Shown: positions 26,582-38,440 of the stretch, one piece after another
Layout of the letters: the number at the start of each line of letters is the position of its first letter
How positions within the stretch are numbered: the first letter of the stretch is position 1
NCBI GenBank assembly: GCA_018881555.1
Contig: JACAXG010000112.1
Span: 868,001-932,000, forward strand
Direction: 5' to 3'
Length of the DNA: 64,000 bases
Source of the DNA: Amblyornis subalaris
Lineage: Eukaryota > Chordata > Aves > Passeriformes > Ptilonorhynchidae
Notes under the pieces: model-generated
What the model was told of the DNA's origin: nothing
The model's input: the letters and a program-made list of their open reading frames with translations, nothing else
Databases searched by the model: none
Made by a program: the position numbers and the translations under genes

Positions 26582-27124
26582 AGAAAAAGGTGCTAGTCAT
26601 TGCACATGTAGTAAACAGTGCAAAAACAAATTGATGTTATACCATCTATTGCACTAGACANGCCTGCAGTGAAAACAAGCTTCAGTTAACCATTGATAAA
26701 GAAGGATTACCCTGCAGAGGACTACAAAACCCCACAACATATGCTTTATANGGAAGAGAAATAGATGTGAGTCATCTTAAGAGGGCTTCTAAAGGAAACT
26801 GCAATATGATACGGAGGGGTTTTGCAGCCAAAGACAAGAAGAGTTACTAAGTAGGACAAATCAAGCGTATACAATCTCAAACATTTTTGTTGGAAGTTGT
26901 ACTCTCTAGATAAGCATCTGTTTCCTCCTCAGATAAAACAGATCTTGAACTGTTCAAAATAATGTTAGACTGTACTGATTTGTTTGAAGAGTTGTAAAGA
27001 AAGAAGGACATCCACCGTGAATTCTTATTCTTAAGAGTTGGACAGGGACAATAACGAGTCTATTTACCACAGAAAACTTATCTAATCTCGTCAGCCTTGT
27101 TCATTCCTTAGCTTAACAACTTTA

Positions 27125-27230
27125 TAGAATCACAAAATCTTAGAATGGTTTGAGTTGGAAGGGACTTTAAAGATCACATGGTTCCAATTCCCCTGCCATG
27201 GGCAGGGAGACCTTTCACTAGACCAGGTGT
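27125..27230 (-). mobile_element. CR1 LINE 3' end fragment, reverse orientation
   Basis: The plus strand begins TAGAATCACAAAATCTTAG and continues GAATGGTTTGAGTTGGAAGG, GGACTTTAAAGATCACATGG, GCCATGGGCAGGGAGACC and CACTAGACCAGGT. Read in reverse complement this is the terminal CR1 3' UTR, with octamer-like repeats (ATTCTAAG, ATTTTGTG) at the very end, at 27125. Only about 100 bp remain, so this is a heavily 5'-truncated insertion. It is among the best-preserved CR1 tails in the window, implying a younger age than the copy at 4.8 kb. It has no coding capacity. Confidence 0.9.
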
Positions 27231-27898
27231 AGTATTGTTCTCTTCAGGAAGGATCATCATTTAACGTGAATGTGACAGTTCCTTTTCCTATAATAATTTA
27301 TATTATCCTTTCCGCAATATGTAACCAAACTAAATTCAGACATTTTTCACCAAACCAAATTATTTCTCAAAACATGATGCCTCCTCAGAAGTAAAATAAA
27401 TATTGTACCATGGATAATAAATCTAATCTTACAGGAAGGAAAGTGAAATTATTNCCCAGTATGAAACTTTGTGTAAAGCCTTGTTTGTTTAAGGGATAAG
27501 TTAAGAACTTCTGGAGTATATGTGAAGTTTCATTTTATTTAACTTTGGAACAAACTCTGACTTGTTGAAATTAAATCACTTAAGACAAACTTCTTTGCAC
27601 GCAAAAGGTTCTGGCTGTCCTTTATGACTTTCAGTGTTCACAGTACAGAAGACTAAAAGAAACATTTTATTCTTGGGAATCTAATTAATCCTATCTTTAT
27701 AAATAAATCTTCCTTCCTTTCTCAGCTCCACATCTTTTTCTCCAGGGGGTTTTGTGTCACTTATGTTCCAAGATTTAAGTTCACAACTTTTCCAGTTCCT
27801 CCCTGATCCAGGAATTCTCACAGAAGTTCTTCTCCCAGTCTCACAGAAGTTTATGAATTCTCTAACAGCTCTTTTTCCCAGCGTTTTCATTCCATTTT
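27231..27898. other. Gene-free sequence between two CR1 copies
   Basis: AT-rich unique sequence. The minus-strand 69-codon frame at 27681-27890 includes a short direct repeat of ACTTCTGTGAGA (plus-strand TCTCACAGAAGT near 27817 and 27840). No family is recognised and no LTR ends are found. Confidence 0.55.
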
Positions 27899-28360
27899 AA
27901 TCACAGAATGCTGAGGGTTGGAAGGAAGTTCTTGAGCTCATCTAGGCCAACCTTCCTGCAAAACAGGTTCACCTAGAGCAAGTTGCACAGGATTGCATAG
28001 GGAAGGGTTTTGAATATTTCCAGAGAAGGAGACTTCACAACCTCTCTGGGCAGCCTGTTCCAGTGCTCTGTCNCCCTCACAGTACAATTTTTCCTCGTAT
28101 TTACAGGGAACTTCCTCTGTTTCAGTTTGTGCCCATTGACCTTTGTCCTGTCACTGGCCACCACTGAAAAGAGCATGTCCCCGGCCTTTTGACACACACC
28201 CTGAAAATATCTGTAGGCATTGATAAGATCCTCCCTTAATTCTCTCTTCTGTAGGCTGAACAGGCCAAGCTGCCTCAGCCTTTCTGTGTAAGAGAGATGC
28301 TTCAGTCCCCTAATCATCTTCATAGCCCTCTACAGAACCTTGTCCAGTAGTTCCTTGTCT
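27899..28360 (-). mobile_element. CR1 LINE fragment, reverse orientation, ORF2 C-terminus plus 3' UTR
   Basis: Reverse complement of this stretch encodes, in one 116-codon frame (27973-28323), the end of CR1 ORF2. It starts near MKMIRGLKHLSYTERLRQLG, runs through LFSLQKRELREDLINAYRYF, then the SVVASDRTKVNGHKLKQRKF and TEHWNRLPREVV segments, all hallmarks of the region after the CR1 reverse transcriptase domain. The 3' UTR follows to an AATCACAGAATG start at 27899. No stop interrupts the 116 codons, but the preceding ORF2, which carries the catalytic domains, is missing, so it is a 5'-truncated dead copy. The first Met has no functional meaning. CR1 products are not expected from it. Confidence 0.93.
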
Positions 28361-28945
28361 TAAGCTGTGTCTATATTAGTAAATAAAATGAACCAGGGAT
28401 CACTTACTGATCCTGAGGCAAATGATAGAGCACTCAGTGCCAAGACTGCTAAACTCTTATCTTCCCTCATCCTATATCCCTGAAAACATGTATACGTATG
28501 TGTGTATATATATATATANANAAAAATACGTTTCTATATCTATATATCTATCTATATCTATATATATTGATACACACACATACATANATATGAGAATTGG
28601 CATTGGTCCTTGGTCCATGCTCTCCTCTAACAGTGAAAGAGCAGATGCCCAAAACCATGCCTGAGAATATCCTGATCATTAAGTCTGACCGAATAATGGC
28701 AAGACTATGCTTGTGTTTGTAACTTAGCTGAAGTTTCACCTTGCTGTCTTGACTTTTCTGTTAGAGACATGCACAGGGATTTCAGGCTAGTCTTTATTGT
28801 TCTTACTATCCTAGAGAGTATCTCTTGCTCTNTGTTGCAAAAGTTACATTTCCTACATCTTTCAAGCTATATCACATTCTGAAGAAATCCACCTGATTGG
28901 TACCTGCTTCTGGTTCCACAGCATGGTTCACCAATTTTGCAGCTG
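28361..28945. other. Gene-free spacer with TA-rich microsatellite
   Basis: It contains the TA/TATC simple repeat at about 28499-28590. The remainder is unique sequence with no supported gene. Confidence 0.6.
28499..28590. repeat. (TA)n / (TATC)n / (CA)n compound microsatellite
   Basis: GTGTGTATATATATATATA is followed by TCTATATCTATATATC-type units and then ACACACACATACATA. Three N characters fall inside it (28518, 28520, 28587), consistent with polymorphic or hard-to-call repeat length. Confidence 0.8.
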
Positions 28946-29150
28946 TAAGACATTGAGGAAGAATTTCTTTACTCTCTGCGTGACCACACACTGGAACAGA
29001 TTTCCCAGAGAGATTATGGAGTCTCCCTCACTGGAGATATTCAAGAACCGTCTGAACACAATCCCGTGCAATATGCTCTAGGATGACCATGCTAGGGAGG
29101 TCCAAACAGGGAGGTTGGACCAGATGACCCATACACTCTAAAAGAATGTT
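28946..29150 (+). mobile_element. CR1 LINE 3' fragment, forward orientation
   Basis: The order of motifs matches a CR1 3' end: GAGGAAGAATTTCTTTACTC, CACACTGGAACAGATTTCCC, TATGGAGTCTCCCTCACTGG, GAGATATTCAAGAACCGTCT, ATGCTCTAGGATGACCATGC and GGTTGGACCAGATGACC. This is the segment encoding the last ORF2 residues and the start of the 3' UTR. The last 30 or so bases have diverged and the terminal octamers are not visible. It is 5' truncated and non-coding. Confidence 0.88.
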
Positions 29151-32100
29151 GTCTTCACTTTGGCAACAGACACTGTATTAAATGTAATGGTGTGTTCAGT
29201 GGAGTGCTATCAAGCTTACTCATTTGTGAGACTCAGAGGAAATATCCATTACTCCTCAATAATGTAATTAAAAATAAGGAGGAGAAACTGTACAGAATTA
29301 GAGTCAGTCTATAGCACTGCTTGTAATTTAAGAAGCAAAATTGAAGAGCTCTTATTGAAATGAGTTACTGTACCCTTTGTCATGTGAACATGGAATGAAA
29401 TGAACAGCTTGACCTGTAATTTAACATGATGTTTGAAAACAGTTTGAGTTTTTTATATTATGACTTTGAAAGATATGTGCCTACCATTTAATATTTATAA
29501 TGCACTTTCAGTATCAGCAAATTTCTGATATTTAAAAAGAGCTATAGCCATTAAGTTAACAGAACTAAAATCTACTTTAAAATATATTTCAATAAATTAT
29601 TTCTATCAATTTAAATAATGCAGAAGTAAATTTGAAAATAATTTGTAAATTAAGTAACTGAAAACAGTATCTATAATCAACTGGAGAAAACCAAAAGTGC
29701 CTCAAGTAATCACAAACCAGTCAAGTTTCTTGGTATGTCTAAGGAGTCATCTTACCAGAAGAGCTTGTAACACTTGAAAAAATTATTCGAAACACTGTTT
29801 AAAATTTAACCTGTACAACCAGGCAAGCATGAAGTCGAACATGTTTCCTCTCGGTCCGGGAANTAGCACTGCACCATGACTTCTTTGCTATTCTTTCTAC
29901 ATCATTCCATTGTCACATGAAAAGACTGAAAAGTCTGAAAGACCAACACTCTTTTTTCGTCAAGTAACANGCACAACTATAATAAGTGTAAGTGGAAATT
30001 ATGTTTTAAAAAAATCTCATTTTCATATTATTTGTGCCATATGTAGCCATAGAGGGGTTATTTTTCAGATTTTTACTTTTCACGAGTGTTAGTTTTTATT
30101 GTTTCATTGTGAAAAAGTCATTGAGGTCTCCTTGAAAGAAGAAACAATTCCTTTGAAGCTTAGCAACGGGGCTGATATGCTAAATAGATGTTTATAANGT
30201 TGGCATGATTTGAGCAATATGTCATTCCAATTATCTCTTCAAAATTGTTTCCCAGTTATTACTTAAGACCTCAAGAGTGGCTGTAACAGAATGTTTCTGC
30301 ACTGATTTTCTACAGTGAGGTACGTGCTCATCGAAATACAAGTGTTGAATTAAAAGCAGTGAACCAGTAAATAACAAATTAATAATGTTTAACTGAATAA
30401 GAGTATAGTTTAATGTATGAACTGAAGAGAAATATTGATAAAGGAAAGCAAATAGGGAATATGTTCCAGTATTCCAGGGCAGAACCAGCTGTGGGCTTTT
30501 TTACCATTTGCAACACCTTGTGCATTTTAGCAATGTTGTTATTAATTAAAATACTAGTAAAAATTATTTGCAAGACTATAACCCAATGAATTGTTATCTT
30601 CAAGCTAACTAATCTTCCAGTAAAAATCATGTAATTAAGATGTTTCTCTGGAGCTAGAAGTTCTTCCTCTTCTTTACTAAGTGTGAAGAAGATAGAGATT
30701 ACAAAAACATACCAGCAATTTAAAGAGGTGGGNGGAAGTATATTCTCTTTTTTTTTTCTTTCTCTCTATTTTTTTAAAGTTGCAATTTTTTCACTTAAAT
30801 TATCCCCTTTTCCATCTATTTTAAAGAATAGATAAAATAATAATTTTTTACTCATAATTGTTGGAATTATACTTGCCATTACTTGACTTTGAGAAGAAAC
30901 AAGCTCCTCCTTTAAAAAAAAGAGGAAGGAATGACAAGTCAAACTGAAAAAAATAATGTCCTAATGCATCAAATGTAATAAAAACATAGACATCTAAATG
31001 ATATAGAATTTTGTAGTACCTGCCCAGAATACTGTTCCTATATTGAAGTGATTGAATCAAAATTAACTGATTAAGATTACTTCTGAACAATGAAAAAGGT
31101 CTATGCTATGTATATTCCTTATCTGAAATTACACAACTTATTTTAGATCTACCTCATTTGTGTTTGGTTTTTTTCTGTCTGCACCTGTTCCTCACATCCT
31201 TTATTATATGATATTCCACACAACTATCATTTAAAACCAACATTAGGAATAAAATAAATCAAAAAATCTTTTACTCATTGTCCTTGTGCCATTGTATCTT
31301 ATCAAAATTGATTCCATTTTTAGTTTATCAATTGTCTGGTTTCATTGCTCCAGGCCTCTCTGTATTTCTTATGAGCTGTATTTCTTTCAATTCAATTCAA
31401 TTCTCTGTTAGCTGCTAGTAATAGTACACTCTTATTACACACTTATTTAATTTATTTCTTCCAGTTCTAGCTTTTTCATTTCTTATATGCCAAAAAAANC
31501 CCTACTCTCATCATTATAGGCTATTTGAACTATTCTGTACATTGTTTTGACATGGAGTACTCTCTCTATATACATAATCATATGCACATGCATATACACA
31601 CATTGATACACATAAACTCACATACGCTAATTTGCCAAAATTAACATAGCGAAATTAAGTAACTGCGAATGCACCATACAATTAAAATTATGAGCAAGCT
31701 TCAGTAAGATTCACTTTCAATTTTTTTGGTATAATTTTGTTTTCAATTTGTTTTTTTAGGGGATGATGAACTCCTTTAGATACCAGGCTATTTCTTTTTA
31801 ACTAACTTGTACAGCAACTTGTGCATTGAGCTGTATTTGACATTCTCTGATAATTAAGCAAGACAAACAAACAAACAAAACCCCAAGGAGTGACCCTGTC
31901 ATTAAGTTTTAGTTAATTCCTTTCTTATTCCTTTTCTTCAGTTTATTACCATTCTGTTCTGAGGTTTAGACAGTGGCACTTCTCCGCTACTTCTCTTGCC
32001 AGTGTACTAAGTCAAAGCTTTTAGACTGCTATGATACTGCAATAGGCACAATAGAGAAGCACATCTGAACCAACACCAATTGTTTTCTATAAGGTAAATT

Positions 32101-35100
32101 CTGGGTGACTAAAAGAGAATGCATCTCTTAATACGTTTTAATTTACAATCACAATAAAGACATTAATACTTTCAGCAAAAAGGCAAGATATTCCGTTGGA
32201 TGGTCTGGAATAAGAGAATATAAAGTAGTTTCAAGTACAGACTGATGCAATAGAAACTGACTCAATTTTTTCAATTTTTACATTTTTTTAAATTTTACTC
32301 CTCACTTTTTCATAGGTGTTATGATAATTAGCAACTTTACATAAATCAATGATAAAAATATAACAGCCAGATGCATGTGCCAAAAAAAGTATTTACCAGA
32401 AAATGCTATTTTTCTACAAAATCTCTGTATATTTCTTTCTGATCNTTTTAATAAACAAATTCAGATAGGTCAACGGCAGTAAGAATGAAACTTGGAATGT
32501 AAGCTTATAAATATTGTAATTCTGATTTTTCTTTTTATGACATCTTAGTGCTTCACTAGAGAGCTGTTTACAAATAGGCAGACCTCTGTTTTGCCTCAGA
32601 AATTAGAAAAGAAAAACACTGAGTATTGCCGGGGAAATAGCTAAAGTAAGATATTTTAATTTTATGAGTTTAGTCTCCTGAAACCTTGCTTAAAGATTAG
32701 CATGATGTGGCAGGTGTGATCTTTCGTTTTCATTTCTTTTTTATTTTAGAAAGTCCCTAATTACATGTCAGATTACAAGCAGGTAGTAATTTTTTACTTG
32801 TTAACTTTCAGTGTTGAAAGAATTGCATAAAATAGGTTTTGTTATCGTGTGCAAAACCCCAGGATTCTCTTGGATTAAGGACTGGTTCTTGAAATAGCTA
32901 GTCAGTCTATAACAAACTGTCAGCACAGAAAACTGTGATTTAAGAATGGGAAGTAACACCATTCACTAGCAAAGGCGGATGTCCAGAAAATCTCATGAGC
33001 TTTTTGAGTCAGCAAAACTGTGTTCTCGCATAGGATGACAGGAAGGTGATCTGAGGTACAACATTTTCAGTGAACTGATACTCTAAATTTCAGTGTAATC
33101 ACCCAGCCAACAGTTCTTTCACTAAGTTTCTGATTTCCTAATTTTGGAGGAGGTCCAAGAAGAAACATTCTTACTGCTGGAACTGTTTCTCATTTCTTAG
33201 GAAGAACAGGATAATACAGTAATGCTCCTTCATCTGACAAGCAATTTTTGTTAATTTACAAGCAATGTTCTTTTTTTTTCTTCCTTCACTTTATTAGAAT
33301 TAAAAATTAGTTATACAATCTCAGAGCTGCAGAAAGAGTTTTGTATGTTGAAAAACAGAAAAATCAATATCTGTTATTCCTGACATCTTGNAAAGTGCCT
33401 GTTTCACTTATTTTTATGCACACAATAATTAACAATATAAGCGCTTGTATAGTCTAATTAAAGGTATGAATTATATTTTATTTTTTAAAATGTATAATAA
33501 GAACTTCAAAAATGAATGAATATGTGAATGGTTGTGGAGTTATTTGATTTTGTTTTCTTTAAGGAGTTCCACCCTTCCCAACGACACTTTTTTATATTTT
33601 ACTAAAATTACTATTACTGAGACTGAAATTATATTACCAAACTCCCTTCTGGAATACATACACAGTACTGGTTTTCTGCTTTCAGCGACTTATTCTGTTC
33701 AAACTAGATAAGCAACTTTCAAACTTCTTTAGAAATGTATTTTTAGGTGTTTTCTTATGGAGAAAAATAAAGGTATATTATAGAAAAAGTAGGGCAATTC
33801 AAAACAATATTAAATGACGGTGTACACACTTCAGTGTCCTCATTTATATGTAAGTTTTGTATATTTTATTCATGAGACTTCTATTTCCTTCTCCATTACA
33901 TGTAAATTCTGTTTCACTCTGTTTGACAGCCAAGACAAGCTGTTTCAGATTCAGGGCAATTTGTAAGTCAGAGGAAAATCTAAGAAACAAACTCTGAAAA
34001 AAATACAGTTTTTACTTTTACTGTTTTGTCAGTGTCAGTTTAAATGGGCAAGACATTGAGGTGTTGACATGAATTAGCATTTTGCAAACTTCAGGCAAGT
34101 TCCACACTGAGCTAGAGACTGAAAAGCTCATCAGGTTCTACACCTACAAATTTTAGATAGAAAAAACATCATGTTTTGAGCTACAGCAGTGTTAAACTGA
34201 TGAAGGCATTTCAAATAAAATCAAGCTTTTCATAGTGCTTCCAGTAATTTCTTTCTAATAGATGCTGTTGNGAAGTTGAATAAGGATAGCAAATTAGGCT
34301 GAATGTGGGGGAACCCAATGGAACAAGAAAAATGAGATTTTAGAAAACTGAGAACAAAAATAAAATTGAAAAAAATAACCTATTTTTAAAAGCTGACAGC
34401 TCTGAGAATCCAAGGGAAGAATTTTACTGTATTTCAGTGTGAAGTAAACTGTGGATAAACCTTTCCTTCATGGGAAGGAAAAAAAAATAACTTCACTAAT
34501 AAAGAGCTTTGATATGCACAATAAATATATGACAATATGAATATGTGAACTACTTCTTTTGGGAATTTTCCCTTGACTCTGTGAAAGATGTATCACTACT
34601 GCATAATTTTATATATACAAGGCCTTGAATATTACAACCTTTACAAGCCATTGATTTCCTTCCTTTCTTCTAGTCATCTGCTTTTTACTTTTAGAGCCAT
34701 GTTTATTCCAAGCTATTCTTATCTCTTCAAATCTTTGCTTCACATATGGTGTATCACATTTCTTAGGCTTCCTTGTGCACAGAGCTATCTGCCAGATGTT
34801 CCAGGGAACCTTTTCATTGTCTCCATTGATGTATTCTCTGCATTCATTTCCACAGACGGCTGATGTCTGGGAGTGCATATTATATACAGGAATCATTAAA
34901 CACATCTTCTTACAGATTCAAAAGAACATTTGAGTATTTGATGCACTAATGAAGACATGGAAGAAATAAATGCACTTGGAAATTCCCATTGGTAAGCTAT
35001 ACCACTTTAAGTAAACTTTACAAGAAATTCTTTTCTTAGTCAACAAAGTTTGCACCCTTTGTGCTACACCCTGAACTACAGGTTGAAACAAAAGATGCCC

Positions 35101-35235
35101 GCTGATGTTCATTTTCATGTGGTTTCATATATTTTAATATCATGGGAATATTAGAGGAGTGTGGACAATTTATATGTGTGTGTATATATATATGTAGGCT
35201 AGGAAAATTTTCGTCATGGGGAATATCGCANGCCA
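29151..35235. other. Gene-free AT-rich unique sequence
   Basis: About 6 kb with no supported gene and no recognised repeat family on either strand. It contains a (CAAA)n repeat near 31862-31882, a short TA/CA-rich patch near 31563-31625, and homopolymer T runs near 30750. Minus-strand frames of 80-98 codons (30379-30630, 30848-31090, 34609-34905) show no domain I can name and are treated as chance. Confidence 0.65.
31862..31882. repeat. Short (CAAA)n simple repeat
   Basis: About four ACAA/CAAA units precede ACCCCAAGG. It is a simple repeat with no assigned role. Confidence 0.7.
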
Positions 35236-35926
35236 CAGTGGGTGGATATGCCCTTAAGGAAGCAGCAACCCATGAAGAACTCACGCTTGAAAGGCTGGAA
35301 CTGTCCCTTGCAGAGAAGACCCCACACAGGAGCATGTTTTTCATCAGGAGCTGTGAACCTGTGGGGCACCCACACTGGAGCAGTCTGTTCCTGAAGGACT
35401 GCACTCCATGGAAAGGGCCCATGATGGATTGGTTTGTGAAGAGCTGTTGCCCATGGGAAGGAGCCACATTGTTGAAGTTTGTGGAGGACTGTCTCCATAN
35501 GTGGCACCCCATGCTGGAGCAGGAGAAGAGCGTGAGGAGGAAAAACATCCGAGACAACTGGTTACTAGCTGATCACACCCCCCACTCCCCGTCCCTGTGT
35601 GCTGCCCAGGAAGAGGAGGTAGAGAAATCGGGAATGAGTTTGAGCCTGGAAAGAATGGAGGGCTAGTTGGATAATGCTGTTTGGTTTAATTTTTGTTGTT
35701 TCTCATCAACGTACTCTATTTTTAATGGGCAAAAATTGAATTAATTTTCTCCAAGTGGAGTCTTTTTTTTTTTTTTTTTATGAAGGTAGCTGGTGAGTGA
35801 TCTCCTTGTCTTTATCTTGACTCACAAGCTTTTCCATCTAATTTTCTCCTCTTGTCCTGTTGAGGAGGAGGAATAAGAGAGTGGCAAGATAGAGGATTTG
35901 GCAGCCAGCAAAGGTCAAACTCACCG
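35236..35926 (+). mobile_element. 5'-truncated ERVL-type LTR, same family as the element at 49-50 kb
   Basis: The sequence matches the 3' two-thirds of the long ERVL-type LTR found complete at 49047-50132. Both contain tandem ~47-bp units built on GGACTG...CCCATGG...CACGCTGGAGCAG (here about 35385-35520), a GAGAAGAGCGTGAGGAGG-like link, a GGTAGAGAAATCGGGAATGA-like segment, a CCAAGTGGAGTC segment, GAGTGATCTCCTTGTCTTTA and a TTTTCTCCTCTTGTCCTGTT segment. It ends near 35926 in GGTCAAACTCACC. The first third, with the expected TGTGTTGG-type start, is missing and no target duplication could be found, so the copy was truncated by deletion or rearrangement. A pure T run (35764-35779) interrupts it. 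The 174-codon frame at 35142-35666 and the two antisense frames (173 and 97 codons) are by-products of the tandem units, not genes. Confidence 0.85.
35764..35779. repeat. Poly(T) run inside the LTR
   Basis: About 16 thymines lie after GGAGTC and before ATGAAGGTAGC. The corresponding place in the 49-kb copy is only modestly T-rich, so the run probably expanded after insertion. Confidence 0.7.
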
Positions 35927-36489
35927 TGAGGGATTTCACCTTGCATACCAATTTTTCTGGCCTTATTCTGTAAAAGAGTTTTAACCTCTCAGAGAGAAAA
36001 GTTATTTTTTTTATATACGGAAGCTCACATGCCCAATTTCAGGCTCATTTTTCAACATTAATAGGAGCATAAAATATTCTGAATATTCTTGCACAAAATA
36101 GGGCCAATCACGTATCCTATCTATGATTAATTCTATATTCTTATTCCACAGCCTTTTGAGTTATTACTGGCACAGGATAAAGAAATCAGCTAAAGAGCTT
36201 CAATAAAGGAAACCTTGCATTGCCAGTGCAATACTGCTATNGCCGCATGAGAGCAACGAGGCTGCTGCCAAAATGGAGTGTATGTCAAGTTGACACCATA
36301 GACTGCAGTTAGGGAAAGAATACTTTACTTTTGTGATCATGGGGATACAAGAGAACCTCCAGACCTAAAGGAGTAATATTCTGCTTCAGTGCACTCCTGA
36401 AACACCATAGAACAATCTCCTACTCAAACTTACTTCTACCTCCACAGAGTTACACTTATTCTGTTCTGCTACAGAAGAACATAACACTA
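35927..36489. other. Gene-free spacer between two LTRs
   Basis: No gene or recognised repeat. A slightly GC-richer patch near 36240-36310 (GCATGAGAGCAACGAGGCTG and following) has no assignment. Confidence 0.55.
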
Positions 36490-36495
36490 ATAATG
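36490..36495. repeat. Left target-site duplication ATAATG
   Basis: It is identical to 37001-37006 and immediately flanks the TG...CA-bounded LTR. Six bases is the ERVK (class II) duplication length. Confidence 0.9.
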
Positions 36496-37000
36496 TGTTG
36501 TAAAAAACGGGATGAATGCTGGGGCCCCGCAGTCTTCCCGAAAGCATGGCGCGTGTCCGGCGGTGCCTTGATGTGTTTGGCNGTGCACACACACACACAC
36601 ACAGACACACAAAAGTGTACTTAGCCGGAGACAAAGAGTCGGAGGGGTTCTCCTTATGTGTTCCACAAAACAGGTTTATTCCATGAATCGTCAAGGAAGG
36701 AGAACTCAGAACAATGGAGGGTTCAGGATTTTATACCAGGGGCAGTGGGGGCAGAGAGAACAACAGGGACCAATGGGTTGAGGGTTAGGGGGCGGAGAGA
36801 AGGTGGGGTAATACAGCTTCAACCAATAGGGGCAAGTGAGGGGAGGAGCAGGGTACAGGGATAAAAGGGATGCCAAGTAAGGGAGAACACTCTAGAACAG
36901 AACCTTATAAGGGAATAAGGAGTGACAGGCTCCTCGGTTGCTCCAGTGGCTGGCCCAAACACCCGCAGCATCCCCTGCTGCAGGGTTAGCCACAGCTACA
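36496..37000 (-). mobile_element. Solo LTR, ERVK-like (6-bp target duplication), reverse orientation, with internal deletion
   Basis: The plus strand begins TGTTGTAAAA and ends CAGCTACA. In the sense (minus) direction the LTR therefore starts TGTAGCTGTGG and ends in ACAACA. Exact ATAATG copies flank it. In sense order there is a TATA box (GGTATAAAA, complement of 36729-36737), then an AATAAA polyadenylation signal (complement of 36675-36680), then a (TG)n tract (complement of about 36585-36610) near the 3' end. That is a normal U3-R-U5 layout. No retroviral coding sequence is attached, so it is a solo LTR. Compared with the copy at 43548-44199, about 154 bp of U3 are missing at the junction GTGACA/GGCTCC near 36926. 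Antisense frames of 68 and 102 codons are artefacts. Confidence 0.93.
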
Positions 37001-37006
37001 ATAATG
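37001..37006. repeat. Right target-site duplication ATAATG
   Basis: It is identical to 36490-36495, the second copy generated by integration of the 505-bp LTR element. Confidence 0.9.
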
Positions 37007-38217
37007 AAACAATAACTAGTGAGAAACTGCTTATGTCTTATTTAATCAGGTTTAAAAAGAAAATGCACTGAAAGGACATGTATTCTATATAGAGGTAATT
37101 ATTTACTGAGTTGTGTGTGGATTAAATTAAGCTACTCCAGAAAATAAGCAAACAAAATCTTTATTTGAACAGTATTGCAGTTTGTGGAAGAGCCATTCAT
37201 TTTGTCATAACTTAAATCCAAGGAACTGACAAAATGAAGATCATTTTTAGAGTACTTTTATACCCACACACCACATGCTCCCTGACAGATTGAATAATTT
37301 TCAATAGCAACTTCAGTCTGCTTCTACCAGATAAGGAAACATAGTACGTATAGTCAGTCTCTTCCACTGTGTAAAACATTTCCTTAGTTATGCTCCCATG
37401 CTTCCTCTCCAGTCCCAAGTGCATATTGCATTGTTTCCTTAAGCTGTGCATATATAATAACAATGAAGACAAATTCTTAATTGTATAGACATAGATTTAA
37501 AAATTATGTTTATGTTTTGTGGGTTTTTTTGTTTGTAGGTTTGTTTTGTTTCGCTTGTTGTGTTTTTCTTCAATTGGAGTAGGGTAGAGTTGGCAGTACT
37601 GTAGAAGGTGCAAAATTAGAATTTGAATAGTTATATATTTTTATTTGTATACTTATTAGCCTTATAAGTCTAAAATTGACCAGTTTAAGTCATTAAAAAC
37701 AGGTGTCTGACATAAGCACTGATAGAACCTTGGCTACTGTAGATTTAAAATTACAGCAGCATGTTGCATAGTACCTTTCCTTGCCCTGTGTAATTTGCTT
37801 TGTCAGTCCATGGAAAAGAAAACTGTTGGTGGAACTTTAAGAACAGTGAAAGAAATATACCAGCTGTAAAGAATACCTTTGCAAAGAAAAATATTTACAG
37901 TTACCAATTCATACACTATTTAACTACTTATTGTTGTAAGTAATAGTAAAAGGAAAATTTATTCTGGTATATACCATGATCCCATAAATAAAACTTTGTA
38001 TTCTCTGGTTAGAATAGCAGCTTTATTACTGCTAGATAGTCAAATTAGCTCAAGTAAATTTCGGATGTCTGTAAATATAAGGTATTTCTCATAGGCTGCA
38101 ATTTGTAAAAACAGGCTTTTCAAAATCTGAGAGTGACTGTGTTGTNGTAAGAAATCCTCCAAATAAAAGCTCAGTTACTTAAGGCAGCAAAACTAATATA
38201 GAAAGTTATGTGAAATA
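37007..38217. other. Gene-free unique sequence
   Basis: AT-rich, with no supported gene. The minus-strand 86-codon frame at 37212-37472 has no recognisable domain. Confidence 0.6.
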
Positions 38218-38440
38218 AAGAGTGACTNCCATGACTTTTGAAATATCGTGGATGGTGGCTTGGCAACTGGATCAGTCAATTCGCTCAGGACCCTGGTATG
38301 CATCTCAGCATGTTGCATAGACTTCTGCATGTTCAGGTTCCTCAGGTAGTCTCAAACCTGATCTTCCGTTACAGTGGGAGAGACTTTGCTCCCCAGTCCT
38401 TGCCTTTGGGAGAGCTGTGAGAGAGACANCACCAGTGGAC
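38218..38440 (-). mobile_element. CR1 LINE internal ORF2 fragment, reverse orientation
   Basis: Reverse complement reads, in one frame, DYLRNLNMQKSMQHAEMH followed by TRVLSELTDPVAKPPSTI and FQKSW. This closely resembles the CR1 ORF2 segment between the endonuclease and reverse transcriptase domains (typically YLRNLN.HKSMGPD.MHPRVLREL). The upstream piece includes GACTGGGGAGCAAAGTCTCT, also standard CR1. The fragment is only about 220 bp and has neither the 3' UTR nor the terminal octamers. It is dead: a stop lies just upstream in the same frame and two N characters occur inside it. The plus-strand 60-codon frame at 38238-38420 is its antisense shadow. Confidence 0.85.

Larger units (their letters stand above)
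24217..27124. other. Gene-free sequence with one perfect hairpin and one protein-like open stretch
   Basis: No established gene. The stretch holds a perfect 11-bp-arm hairpin at 24507-24531, an unidentified minus-strand open stretch at 25467-25862, an A run at about 26563-26581, and otherwise AT-rich unique sequence. Confidence 0.6.

Noticed and set aside
27973..28323. 116-codon minus-strand frame that looks like a protein
   Set aside because: It is the C-terminus of CR1 ORF2 in a 5'-truncated copy and so not a host gene.
35142..35666. 174-codon plus frame with a 173-codon antisense frame
   Set aside because: It belongs almost entirely to the truncated copy of the same LTR family. Being open in both directions is a property of the repeated units.
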